Assembly: GCA_963377175.1 (NCBI GenBank)
Contig: CAUJNA010003737.1
Location: 268,721-332,720 of the forward strand
From: Effrenium voratum
Taxonomy: Eukaryota; Sar; Dinophyceae; Suessiales; Symbiodiniaceae
Length of the DNA: 64,000 bases
Direction: 5' to 3'
Shown: in pieces, positions 10,001 through 18,450 of the stretch
How positions within the stretch are numbered: the first letter of the stretch is position 1
Layout: the number at the start of each line of letters is the position of its first letter
Position numbers and translations under genes: made by a program
Notes under the pieces: generated by a model
What the model was told of the DNA's origin: nothing
The model's input: the letters and a program-made list of their open reading frames with translations, nothing else
Databases searched by the model: none

Positions 10001-12462
10001 AGGTGCTCGGACCAAACTGGAAATTCAATCCCACTTCTTGCGTGAACTGTTGCGCGAACTGGAATGCGGACACGAACGGTATTGTGAGGTCTACCGAAGG
10101 GAAGAAGCTGTATACGCGACTCTTCGCGGAATGCGTGGTGGCAATCCCTGACCTTCAAAACCTCATGGTGGACGTCAACAATGTTCAGGCCATGACCACG
10201 ATTATACGGGAACTCGCATATTCTAAGCTGAAGAAGGAGCTATCCCACGTGGGTTTCGTGAGCATGACAGTGGATCAGGCAGCACAGTTCTACAACAACG
10301 GTCACGGGAAGCAATTGTGTGCATCCCGGGATGTGATCATGTGCAAGAATTCCGAGGGAGTTGAGGAGAGAACGTCCATTTTCATGATAGACAAGGATCT
10401 TGGCAACGTGGCCTATTCATCCTGGATCAAGAGCGTGCTCGATCAGGGGACGATGTATGACCTCCTGGGACAGACTTCAAACGAGGAATCCTTGGGGGAC
10501 GTCGTTGAGATGATATTGGGATTCTTTGAGGTGATGTCGTACTTTCAGCACGAACTACCACTGTGGAAGGATGTGTGGAAGATCAAGAGGGAGTTCGAGC
10601 AGTCAATCGTACGACACCTCGCCGGGAACGTGAGCCACACGACGGGCCAGAACCGAAAGCGGAACAAACCTTCCGCACAACTCGGGGCGCCCACGAAAGA
10701 AGTGCTGGACATCATGAACAAGATCAAGCCCAGACATCCGCGATCCCTGATGACTGAGCCTGCTGCCCAAGGGTCCAAGAGAAAGGCAACGGAGGGCGAA
10801 GGTGACGGTCTTGGTCAAGCACCAGACCCGAGCCGAAGCTCTCAACCCAACGCTGAGAAAGAAGAAAAGAAGCAGCGAGTCATCGATGGGCGGAGAGCGG
10901 CACTCGGATTCCTGGAATCAATGGAGAAGTGCATGGGAGAAATGGGAATCTGTATGAAGTGCGCGAACCTGGCCCACGACGGCGACTGCAAGGACAATGA
11001 GGAGGCTGCTGGGAATGAGAAGGCGATGAGGAAGATCCGTGAGCTACTCAGCAGTGATCCTGTTTCCTCGGATGAAGAAATGGGGGATACGGAGGAGCCG
11101 TCCTCATCAACGTCCAAGGAACGCAAGAGAGGAGGACAAGCAGGGAAAGAAACAATTGAGATGTATAGCTATACCATCAACCTGGTGGAGATGGCTGACA
11201 CGGCTGAGGGAGGAGAGCTACAATGCGGTGGCGTGGACCTCACCCACAATCCGTGCGGGGACAACAGGACGTTCAAGAAGACGCTAGAGCTGGGATGTGA
11301 CACCATTCCATGCTACATCCCGAAGTATGGCGACGTGAGCAACGTGTATAAGCCATGGGCGTATGCGTCTAGTGTTGACCCCAGGTACTTTCCCAAAGGT
11401 GCCAACCTTGAGCAGGTGGATGTGATGCAGCTTGGCAAGAGCGTCAATTTTTGCGTTGCTCCTTTTGACGGTGCTCCACTATGCAGGATTGGCGATGATC
11501 GCTCGGTATTTGCTACGAAAGATCAAGCAAACCAGCTATCTCACAACCTATGCAGAGTCCTTCGGCACAAAATCGGCAATTGCCGAGGAAGTGTTTTCAG
11601 ATGCGACGAAGGTGGATGGGTCGACATTGACGCAGTCATTGACGACCGGAACAACGACATATTCCCACCTACAACATCGAGAGCGAAACGATACATGGGC
11701 ATCATGGAGGTGATCAAGTGGCAGGAATCTGGGCACAAGAAATCGAGATTTCAGGTCCTGGCAGCAAGGTTTCCAAGCATCATGAACCCGAACGACACGA
11801 AGGAGGCCAGGGAGGAAATGACCAAAGCTGGCCTAGATCGGGACGACATCGACAGGATGTTCAACCGATGCGATGGATGGTACAGACCTTGGTGCATCCG
11901 AGTCACAACTGGTCACAGTGATTTTGGATTCATGAGCTCATCCGCACTGGCAAATAGGTATTCCGCAAGGATGGGTGATTCTCTCGGAGGAGCATTCCAT
12001 GTGACGTATGTGGAAAATCTGCCAAGCATCGTACGCTGTGGGTTAGTCCCCGGCGGAATCGATGGCGGGAACAGGCTAGCACTGCACTTCGGAGCATTTG
12101 CTCCATGGGATGAGATGAACGTAGCAACGAAGGTGACGCTACGGAACGTAAGGAAAGGGGATCCGATTGCGATCATCTACATTCCCAGTGCAACCCTCGC
12201 GCGGTATGGAGCTGGAGTCGCGGCAAATGGGACATTCATGGTCTTTGACGTGATCCCGTTCTATGAGGTCAAGTCCATTTGGATTGGCAAAAGCAACGGA
12301 GGGAAACGCCTGGAGTACGTTGACATCAAGAGAGCGTACTCGAAATGTGTGGAGAACGAGATCTGTCCTGGTTTCGTCAACTCATCCCAAGAGTCGGCTG
12401 CGATGTTCCTCCAGAACGTCAAAGATCAACGAGAGGATGCCAACCGAGGCAGGTGCCGATAA
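7036..12462 (+). CDS. giant accessory protein of the copia element ending in a Tpt1/KptA-type RNA 2'-phosphotransferase domain
   Basis: The frame is about 1,808 residues from ATG 7036, and is open in the same frame back to the pol stop at 6855. Most of it is unrecognised. It includes a Cys-rich segment near nt 9960-10060 (ELCVREM ... CVNCCANW), a second around 10930-10990 (CMGEMGICMKCANL), and a Lys/Glu-rich linker. The C-terminal about 280 residues match Tpt1/KptA block by block: LCRVLRHK (LRH at nt 11560-11568), EGGWVDIDAVI (about 11608-11640), IRVTTGHS (Arg at 11899, His at 11914), FHVT (His at 11998) followed by IVRCGLVPGG, and NRLALHFG (Arg at 12073). The Arg-His-Arg-Arg residues expected for NAD-dependent removal of a 2'-phosphate are all present. 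Family members act on tRNA splice junctions, and some ADP-ribosylate 5'-phosphate ends. Its role in a retroelement is unknown. Domain call strong; N-terminal functions unassigned. Confidence 0.85.
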   Translation: MTANATVVNTNEFFCVPVGKSRQAAIFLGNLVKNAIEEGKRIPKRMEMGSDLGMCIKWIEDIGVPAIYAYSAYYSAKCRGMMKGEGQSMRVALEFISKVFGQLSADECMLGWREFCSKGKKIVAALNQLCGEASLLAKNPELLNVTKYCIEGADMLRSITDIWDLASGVAEDNEERSFKAAFHQDTPVGEVYKEFISDEPTRASSSRRWRSSEEFQTTAEFERHDRRISKFRDRNWGKVFTLSVIKAPKLDFFGRGAKDDYQKNWDLGLIYQNELHASMKNLAYALRRDEEASQHNLLRWMICGSTPSDISDACIGAINSLMCVSFIMRRLQPLLGERHARDQSYTAYFRQDKNELKELYREVEFARNFLWCIDMIYESKLPAMNINSISLAPHAADRAAENQDRRKWVSWLKEIEKKAEKDVMIDFYQNNYCTIHEAERELERYPEDFVIGEEPTWWVMGSSKTEPPQKTGRQQKSASSSGQRSQTSGGPVPQQGASSGGSHASDAVKIDNEIIDSIFRMNSGGDDDRWTIINPTAGHDTYTSFEGGISLSGATVNVKFNIDNNTGHPIIQTVFGPCLAEGKNATYWECMLRCLTSSLLHFEEKTSAEKIILSYVGKGNAAWLQLYAFMCAQTGCLITGRLPGAKAINALIQAEKNPDNAPGQLNRIIKIQKRGPIGEATIRDMMIQKKSFLVLDWPLRAVNSKGSTKTFQMMVNEQGWTNIEERSYYGSSEQVSSPNDTMSIISRLQKLEKLIVERRRRDMDDSPVSVHIWMSLYDWVCMRGCGWQVTANPIIDSLQKAISDLVNTCKGLVVVCVNRDVAFHGGRGDLGTIANKVSEICKAAGALVTENDRLWRVAHALTGKNYKIPGSSNLQHFLLKRLLVEKSIDVIAPSNAFVRELEETCINEPDLRFNIPKNMEESKVKFEYKPTFTAQSTRKQERQDEGHGGQDAFGNTDVSDQRLRWYSVTELSGLICELCVREMQVNKSKVLGPNWKFNPTSCVNCCANWNADTNGIVRSTEGKKLYTRLFAECVVAIPDLQNLMVDVNNVQAMTTIIRELAYSKLKKELSHVGFVSMTVDQAAQFYNNGHGKQLCASRDVIMCKNSEGVEERTSIFMIDKDLGNVAYSSWIKSVLDQGTMYDLLGQTSNEESLGDVVEMILGFFEVMSYFQHELPLWKDVWKIKREFEQSIVRHLAGNVSHTTGQNRKRNKPSAQLGAPTKEVLDIMNKIKPRHPRSLMTEPAAQGSKRKATEGEGDGLGQAPDPSRSSQPNAEKEEKKQRVIDGRRAALGFLESMEKCMGEMGICMKCANLAHDGDCKDNEEAAGNEKAMRKIRELLSSDPVSSDEEMGDTEEPSSSTSKERKRGGQAGKETIEMYSYTINLVEMADTAEGGELQCGGVDLTHNPCGDNRTFKKTLELGCDTIPCYIPKYGDVSNVYKPWAYASSVDPRYFPKGANLEQVDVMQLGKSVNFCVAPFDGAPLCRIGDDRSVFATKDQANQLSHNLCRVLRHKIGNCRGSVFRCDEGGWVDIDAVIDDRNNDIFPPTTSRAKRYMGIMEVIKWQESGHKKSRFQVLAARFPSIMNPNDTKEAREEMTKAGLDRDDIDRMFNRCDGWYRPWCIRVTTGHSDFGFMSSSALANRYSARMGDSLGGAFHVTYVENLPSIVRCGLVPGGIDGGNRLALHFGAFAPWDEMNVATKVTLRNVRKGDPIAIIYIPSATLARYGAGVAANGTFMVFDVIPFYEVKSIWIGKSNGGKRLEYVDIKRAYSKCVENEICPGFVNSSQESAAMFLQNVKDQREDANRGRCR

Positions 12463-13670
12463 TCTGCACTACATCAAAGACATGGTTGATCGTGCATGCG
12501 AACTTCTATCGGGACAACAAGATGGAGGAGTTCGATGCGCAGGTCAACGAGGTCAGGGACGAAGTCAGCAAAGTCGTCATCCTGAATGACGAGACATGGG
12601 AAGGACTGAGGTGCCGGATATGTCCGTCATGCGCGACCGCAATCCCCACGTGCTTCTGCTTATGCCTGGAATGTGAAGCGCAACTGATCTCCACCGGGAG
12701 GTTCTACATCCACATCAACTCCGACGACGATGAGGACAACCAAAAGCCCAATGTCTCGGGTGATGCCAGGCGCGCGCAAGAAGAAGCCAACCATGATGCG
12801 GCAGCACAGGAGGATGATGACGAGGCGGAAGAAGTTCCTGAAGAAGACGACATGGACACACAAGGATATACATCCGGCTACGTGTCTGAAGAAGAAGATG
12901 GCGGTTGGCATTACCGCGACACTGATTTGGCATCACGGGATATCATAAATTCCCAGCGGATGGCGACTTGCCTTGATGAGCCGCGCGAGGCTCAATACAC
13001 GGCGGGATTCATCGCACTGCAGATGTCCAAGATGTGGGGGATGTTCGAGGGTGGTGAGGAGAGAACGTTGAATGCCGGACTCGAGGGGAGGCCGGGCTGC
13101 CCTTACCACAACGACTTCAAGAGATACCCCAACTTGACTGAGCACGATCAGGAAGGAATCCTTTTGCCATCAACGGTACTGAAGATTTCTCAATCAGAGA
13201 ATGCTCGGACAAGGGTCTTCCGATCGGTTGAGGAACGTGAAGAATACATTCGTATGATGGTGTGCAAATGCGAGGGACTATATACATTCTACAAGCTGTG
13301 GATTGCAGCGAGAATCCTCGACGTCACCAAGGACGAAATGAAGCTCCTGGTCAAGGACCGCGTGCACCCGGTGGGTGATATTATTTTCAGATGCTTTTCA
13401 CTGGCTTTCAACTGTAAGTATATATCATTCGTGAGGGATGGCCTGAACCTTGGCAAATATGGTTATTCGGTCAATGTGAGCGCCATTATTGCGGCCATCG
13501 ACCCGAATAAATGCGACACACCTCTGCTGGATTGGTGCCTTCGTAAAGGGCATTGGATACCAGAGGATCATAACAAGAAGTGTGTCCGGGCACGAGAAGC
13601 CCAGAAGAACTTGGACGAGGAGTTCCGTCGACGCACTCACAGACTGTCCATTGGAGACAGGTATGTGTAA
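12434..13670 (+). CDS. second accessory protein of the copia element, Cys-rich and acidic, unknown function
   Basis: No family is recognised. A good ATG at 12434 overlaps the end of the upstream gene by 29 nt and opens a helical-looking segment (DNLHYIKDMVDRACEL, frame 2). The main frame from ATG 12522 to the stop at 13670 is frame 3, so a one-base change near 12505-12520 is likely. Alternatively translation starts at 12522. The protein has a compact Cys cluster, CRICPSCATAIPTCFCLCLEC (nt about 12612-12675, the quoted stretch trimmed by context), which looks like a zinc-binding module. An Asp/Glu-rich linker follows (about 12720-12900), then about 250 residues of mixed sequence with no known motif. 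It lies between the Tpt1-domain gene and the presumed LTR on the same strand, with almost no spacing, so it is probably part of the same element. Confidence 0.6.
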
Positions 13671-14303
13671 TGAAGATGCTGATTGCGGCACGATGTGGGT
13701 TAGTCCCCATCCGTTGCTTGCGTCTCATCAACGTCATTACGATGGAACGACTTTACATCATGATATGATTTCATGCGTCCAAGATGAATGGATGTGTATA
13801 TGTTTACATATTCCGACGACTATGACATTCTGGATATCCATGGATGGAACTATTACCTCATGGATGATTTCCTTTTCATTATATATATATTGTTCATGGT
13901 ATCTGGAATGGCTATGATTTGCATTGATTGCTCACCGATATTTCTTTGCCGGAGATATGCAGATTGCTTACGAGCAGGCGCCTCTGTTGGACTCTTATGG
14001 CCAACCCATTTTCTATGGATGACGGCTGCGCGATGCGCAAATGCGGCAGCTGGGATGTTCACTGGTGGTCAAATGACGTGACAATAGTGTATTGTATACA
14101 CCTGCATATGGGAGTGCGCTTCGATTGATGGATGAATGTTTCACTTTTCATACAATCGAACCCGGCATGTTTCACAACGAATGAACGGTGTAGCGATAGC
14201 AAGTAAAAGAATGCACGACACGATTTCGTAGCTGAAGCCGTGGCCAGTGGAACGTTTTGTGGTGTTTGGACCGCATGATGAACAATGCGACCCAAATGGG
14301 GGA
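13671..14303 (+). other. 3' untranslated internal region of the copia element
   Basis: No convincing frame is seen. The AT-richer stretch at 13740-13930 has TATATATAT and no domain-like translation. The segment ends in the purine-rich tract CCAAATGGGGGA (14292-14303), the likely plus-strand primer for reverse transcription. Confidence 0.5.
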
Positions 14304-14450
14304 TGTTAAAACCCTCTAGGCCCCGTGCCTAAATTGGGAAGCAGTTCTGAGGTCCTGTGTTAGTGTTGCTTACCAAGTTCCATTGATCGCCATTTGGCTC
14401 AAGACACAATTGAGGTTCAAGATCTGATGTGTAGCTGCATACATACGTGA
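14304..14450 (+). repeat. presumed start of the 3' LTR
   Basis: TGTTAAAACCCTC directly follows a polypurine-like tract, the usual arrangement at a copia 3' LTR. Only the left boundary is supported: a TG start and the upstream purine tract. The right end was not found. A CT microsatellite begins at 14654, and possible CA ends lie downstream, for example near 15070. The 5' LTR is outside the window, so the repeat nature is not demonstrated. Confidence 0.45.
14388..14403 (+). other. relic of the dinoflagellate spliced leader within the LTR
   Basis: GCCATTTGGCTCAAG (14389-14403) equals the last 16 bases of the dinoflagellate spliced leader (GCCATTTTGGCTCAAG) except for one missing T. It lies about 85 nt into the presumed LTR, on the transcribed strand. 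A relic leader would arise if trans-spliced element RNA was reverse transcribed. Confidence 0.55.
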
Positions 14451-14652
14451 TCGGCATTGAGAGCGGAAAACACTTCGCTTGCGCTGCATTTGTCAGGACC
14501 ACTGTTGTAACTATTATTCCTTCTCCCTTACAACGTTTACACGGGTTCGGCTATAACGGCATCGTCCGTATACACCTTTCTACGTGGTTGGTATTACAGC
14601 TGGAGGGTTCGGTGCACAGCGTCCCACGGGACGTCACCTTGCCGTCTCTTGA

Positions 14653-14653
<1 letters not shown>

Positions 14654-14713
<60 letters not shown>
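14654..14713 (+). repeat. (CT)30 microsatellite
   Basis: About 60 nt of uninterrupted CT dinucleotides. The Leu-Ser and Glu-Arg repeat translations on the two strands are artefacts. Confidence 0.97.
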
Positions 14714-14714
<1 letters not shown>

Positions 14715-16554
14715 ACACATTTGATGGGACTTAAGCCCTCGGAGCACGTAATGGACTGCGCCCCCAGCAGTAGGTAGGTTTTGTGTTGCCACCGGTACGT
14801 GCGGGTTTGGACACCGAAACGGATCATAGCAAAGGAGCAGGCTATGACATGTATAGCAGGCCGTTCACCCTTTGTTTTGTCTCCATTGCTACGCCCCCAC
14901 GTAGTCGCCAGCTACACATACAGTAGTACTTTAGCCTGCTATGCACGTGGGTTCACAGAATTAGCCGGCAAGACCGTACTTATCAAGGGCGGCTCCTCCT
15001 TTCATGTTGACGGTGCCGCAGATTAAAGAGGAGGGGACACGCACATCATCCCGATGGGGCACATCGCAACATGTCACCCCACAACCAGAATCTCAGCCAA
15101 TCAACCCTTTGTGTCTCACAAAATGAGACAAGGGAACTCAAATGCCCTGCCCTGCGCGCGCACCGCTGATGTGCTTGGAGTTTAATTTGATCGCTTCCTT
15201 CAGGTGGCTGTGTGAACTGGCTTAAATTCGAAACCAGAAATCCTGAGCAGGGCAGACGAAACCCATTTCCCAGGAGTCAATTTCGAATTTCAAGCCATTT
15301 GAACCCCAAGATTCAGCTCTCTTCCGGTGCTCTGTTGTCAACCGCCCGAGGCCATCTGGAGAAGGACATCACTCGCAAGCTTAGCTTTGAGCAAAGTGGC
15401 AATGAGGCGCCGTCCATGGGTAGCCTGGCCAGGCAAGCATCCAGAGCTGTGCGACTTCTTGGCTTCGGTTGCGTGCTGAACTGCTGAACTGCTCGTTCCT
15501 AGGTAGACTCTCTGCCTGGATGTTCCCGGCATGCACGGCGCCCGTTTTGTCAAGAGACCGATACCAGGCGGCAGGGGCCTCAACCAATCTTTGTGGAGAT
15601 CTCGTCTTCGCCCGTGCCCGAGGTGCGCATGCAAGTCTCGGTGCGCTATAGGGCACTTGCAGGACACCTGGCAGACCTCTTCAGATAAAATGTTCTCAGT
15701 GTGCATAGGCATGCTTTGGCAATCTGTTTGAGTAGCAGGAGCTCCAACAAGCTCCGAATCGACTTGAGTACGAGTAGTCGTGCTTTGTGCCGGCCTCAGC
15801 TGAACCGTCCACAGCGCTTGCCCTACCTGCGTCAGGCTCCACGGCCAGCGTGCAGCTCAGCAGATGACATGGAGCAGGCCCAGCCCAACCCGCCGAGTGG
15901 CCTAAGTCGGCGCTGGAGATTAACATTGCCATCGTGCTAGCACTACCAGGAGGCCACAAATGGGGTCCGCAGACCCAATTCCTCTGCCCGCGCCATGACA
16001 AGACTTCGTGCACGAAGAACTTGATCCTCTGAACTCGCAGCGAGAAAGCCGCCGTCGCGCAATTTGCGCCCGCAGCTGTCGGGCTCATGCAGGCGCTTGA
16101 TTCTGCAGGATTCTTTGGCTCAAGTTGATTTAGAAAAAGACAAGGAGCACCTGCGGAGCACCCTGTCGAACAGGTGGGCTGGAGCGCAGGTCATGCGCTT
16201 GTGGGAGGGTTGGCCTGGCGCTGAGTGGCACGCAGCCAGCAAAGTGCATAGGGGGCATAGGGTGCTCCTCAGGCCTGGGAAAAACCGATTCTGCTGTTGG
16301 GGCAACGCCCTTGTGCACTGCTCTCAGCCGAATATGTTTGGCATGTTTGGCATGCTGTTTGTGGAGTTTGCAACAGGCAGAGTTACTTGTGAGGGCCATT
16401 TAGCCAAATCGCCGGAATGTGCAGTGCCCGGAGCGGCATTTCTACACAAGCTGTGTAGAATCATGCCAAGGGCTCGGGAATTGGCTTGCTGCCCGTGTAG
16501 CGCAGGACGGCATGCATGGATGTCCTCTGCATTTTGTGGTTGTGCTCCTTTCAG
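14714..16554. other. no gene recognised
   Basis: Open frames are short, occur on both strands and show no domain. A second short spliced-leader-like match, TTTGGCTCAAG, occurs near 16115-16125, upstream of the prolyl-4-hydroxylase-like exons. The tract ends in a pyrimidine-rich acceptor (CTCCTTTCAG, 16545-16554). Confidence 0.4.
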
Positions 16555-18297
16555 TGGCGCCTGGTGAACATGCAGCACTCCCGCCTCACTTTGTGTCGGA
16601 CTCTGCGCTTTCGCTGGCTGAATGCCGTCATCTGATCCATGCAGCGCAGAGGGCGGGATTGCAGCCCTCGTTTAGCCAGGCGCGGATTCTGGACCCGCAA
16701 CTTCTGCAAGCCAAGTTTCGTGACCTTGATCGCTTTGACCTCAATGGGGATGGTGACATCTCCGCGGCCGAGGCAGCGGTTGCCATCCGCTCCTCCCTGA
16801 ATGCGCCCCTCTTCACGTGGCGCCATGCCAAATCCATGCTGAACTTGAAGAACGGCAGTTTGCCCTTGGGCCAACTGGATCCCAGCCAGCTCGAGAGGGG
16901 GCTCCGGCTGCAGCTGGAGCAGTACCCGGAGGCCTTCTCCCGCTTTTCCTTCCAGGCGCCGCTCAGCTGGATCGACACACCGCCAGGCTTCAGGCAGCGC
17001 CTGGAGAAATTGGTGGAGGGACCTTTGGAGAGCGAGGATCCCCAATGGGACCAGTGGGACCCGGAGAGGGCACCTGGAGATTTGGTGGAGGGGCCTTTGG
17101 AGGGGCGCCTTCAAGTCATCCGATACACCGTGGGGGGTCACTACGCGCAACACTCGGACTCCTGGAAGGCAATCGAGTACAAAAAAAAGAAAACCATTCG
17201 GCTGAGTAAGTGGGTGGTAACCATGGTGAGATTACCACAAAAGCCATGGTTATCAGTCTCCGTTCCGCGGGTTACCATTGTTATAAGTCTCCGTTCCGTT
17301 TGTTATAACCAGCCTTACTCTCACCACTTTATCTGACGTACCGAATCGATCGCCTCGAGTCGCCCTTCCCACCGCACTCGCCGAGGATAGTGGGTGGCCC
17401 GGCCATCGCCCGGTATCTTTGCTCCTCTATCTGCACGCCCCAGCGGAGGGAGGTGAAACTTGTCTTCTGCAGCTCGTCAGGAAGTTGCGGTTTTTTTTTT
17501 GTCGCTCAGTTTGGATTCGAAGGTCTTGGAAGGCAGGGCTCATAACTGGTAGTTCCGTTTTTGTTTTGCTCCTTTCGGATTCGAAAGTCTTTGCATTTGC
17601 GAAGGCAGGGTTCATGAATTAAGACTGTTGAGGCCTTCATCCTGGAATTTCTCGGCCATGCTAAAGATGGCTCCAGGCGGGTGATCTCAACAGGAAAGTC
17701 AAATGGCCCTGCCTGTGAGGACAGTATCGGAGCAAGTGTGCCGAAGTGCTTGCAGCGGCAACTTGGATCATGAGCAAAAATCGGCTTGATGTTTCTCCAA
17801 AACGGCCACACGTGCCTTCTTATCGCATTGAAATGGTTTAGGCGGGGGCTACTTGCTTCACGCCATCCATTGGCACGGCGCTGGCTTGGCGGAACGAATG
17901 GAAGTTGGCAGCTTGTCCGGCATTGGTTGGGCGAGGGCGCCATTTGCTGGCTGACCCCGAGGATGGCAGCCTGGAGGTTCCCGCCGCCCATGTTGCGTGC
18001 CCAGTGCTCAAAGGCCGTGGGGTGAGAGCTTCTCACCAAAAGGCGGCAGGGTACTTAGTAAGTGGGTCATAACCATGCTTGTAACCCGCAAAGGCCAGGT
18101 TATAAGTCTCCGTTCAGTGGGTTAGAACCAGGCTCACTCACCACTTGCCTGACGTGCCGAATCGATCGCCCCGTTAAGTACGGCGTTTTGCAGGTGAGAA
18201 GTGGGTCGCCAGCGCCTGGGTCAGCCAGACATGCAAGCCCCACCAAGTCTGCCAGCCTGGCGCGGCGGATCTGAACCTGGCAGCCATGCAGACGTGA
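16555..18297 (+). CDS. EF-hand containing prolyl 4-hydroxylase-like 2OG-Fe(II) oxygenase, multi-exon, probably frameshifted
   Basis: Exon 1 (about 16555-17165) starts after a CTTTCAG acceptor. It carries LSLAECRHLI, an EF-hand loop DLNGDGDISAAE (the loop starts with Asp at 16737) and RYTVGGHYAQHSDSW with the metal ligands His 17151 and Asp 17157. Exon 2 (about 17380-17470) gives LLLYLHAPAEGGETCL, the conserved strand after the HxD motif. Exon 3 (about 17890-18020) gives DGSLEVPAAHVACPVLKG with the distal His at 17989. Exon 4 (about 18194-18297) gives GEKWVASAWV, the usual C-terminus, then a stop at 18295-18297. Such enzymes hydroxylate proline using 2-oxoglutarate, Fe(II) and oxygen, typically in the secretory pathway. 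Upstream exons are missing. Exon 3 changes frame just before DGSLEV (-1 sense), and the exon 3/4 join is not cleanly in frame, so this may be a pseudogene. Two introns carry related inverted-repeat elements. Confidence 0.75.
17203..17354 (+). mobile_element. introner-like short inverted-repeat element in P4H-like intron 1
   Basis: The element opens GAGTAAGTGGGTGGTAACC and ends with ACCGAATCGATCGCC. That end matches the 18043-18182 copy and, in reverse complement, the left end of the 52212 copy. It has internal ATAAGTCTCCGTTC motifs. It lies between the HSDSW exon and the LLLYLHAP exon. Confidence 0.65.
18021..18192 (+). mobile_element. introner-like short inverted-repeat element nearly filling P4H-like intron 3
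   Basis: The segment between the VLKG exon and the GEKW exon is about 172 nt and consists almost wholly of the dispersed element (core 18043-18182). GGTGAGA occurs at 18021-18027 and again at 18193-18199, as expected of a target-site duplication that also supplies the splice donor. Confidence 0.6.
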
Positions 18298-18354
18298 GCC
18301 GGCAAAAGGGGCGGACAGCAATGCTTGATGCAGTCTTGGAAGAGGCAGAGAGAC

Positions 18355-18450
18355 GATGTATATATAAATATATATACTACACAAGTATACACATATAACA
18401 CACACACACACACGCAAACATGTATGTATATATATATATATATATGCAGT
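18355..18450. repeat. TA and CA microsatellites
   Basis: Alternating TATATAAATATATATAC, a short (CA)n run near 18400 and (TA)n at 18427-18446, separated by short unique bases. No coding potential. Confidence 0.9.

Larger units (their letters stand above)
1..14303 (+). mobile_element. Ty1/copia-like LTR retrotransposon, internal region with accessory genes (5' end outside window)
   Basis: All coding frames run on the plus strand in copia order: gag tail, DTG protease, integrase, reverse transcriptase, RNase H. Integrase before RT is diagnostic of Ty1/copia rather than Ty3/gypsy. Two further large frames (7036-12462 and about 12434-13670) follow RNase H. A purine-rich tract, AAATGGGGGA (14294-14303), then directly precedes TGTTAAAACC, which looks like a polypurine tract plus LTR start. 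On this reading the internal region exceeds 14 kb, long for a copia element. The 5' LTR and primer-binding site are not in the window, so target-site duplications cannot be checked. The gag-pol region has at least three reading-frame changes, so this copy is either decayed or carries assembly indels. The copia assignment is firm; the outer boundary is inferred. Confidence 0.85.
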
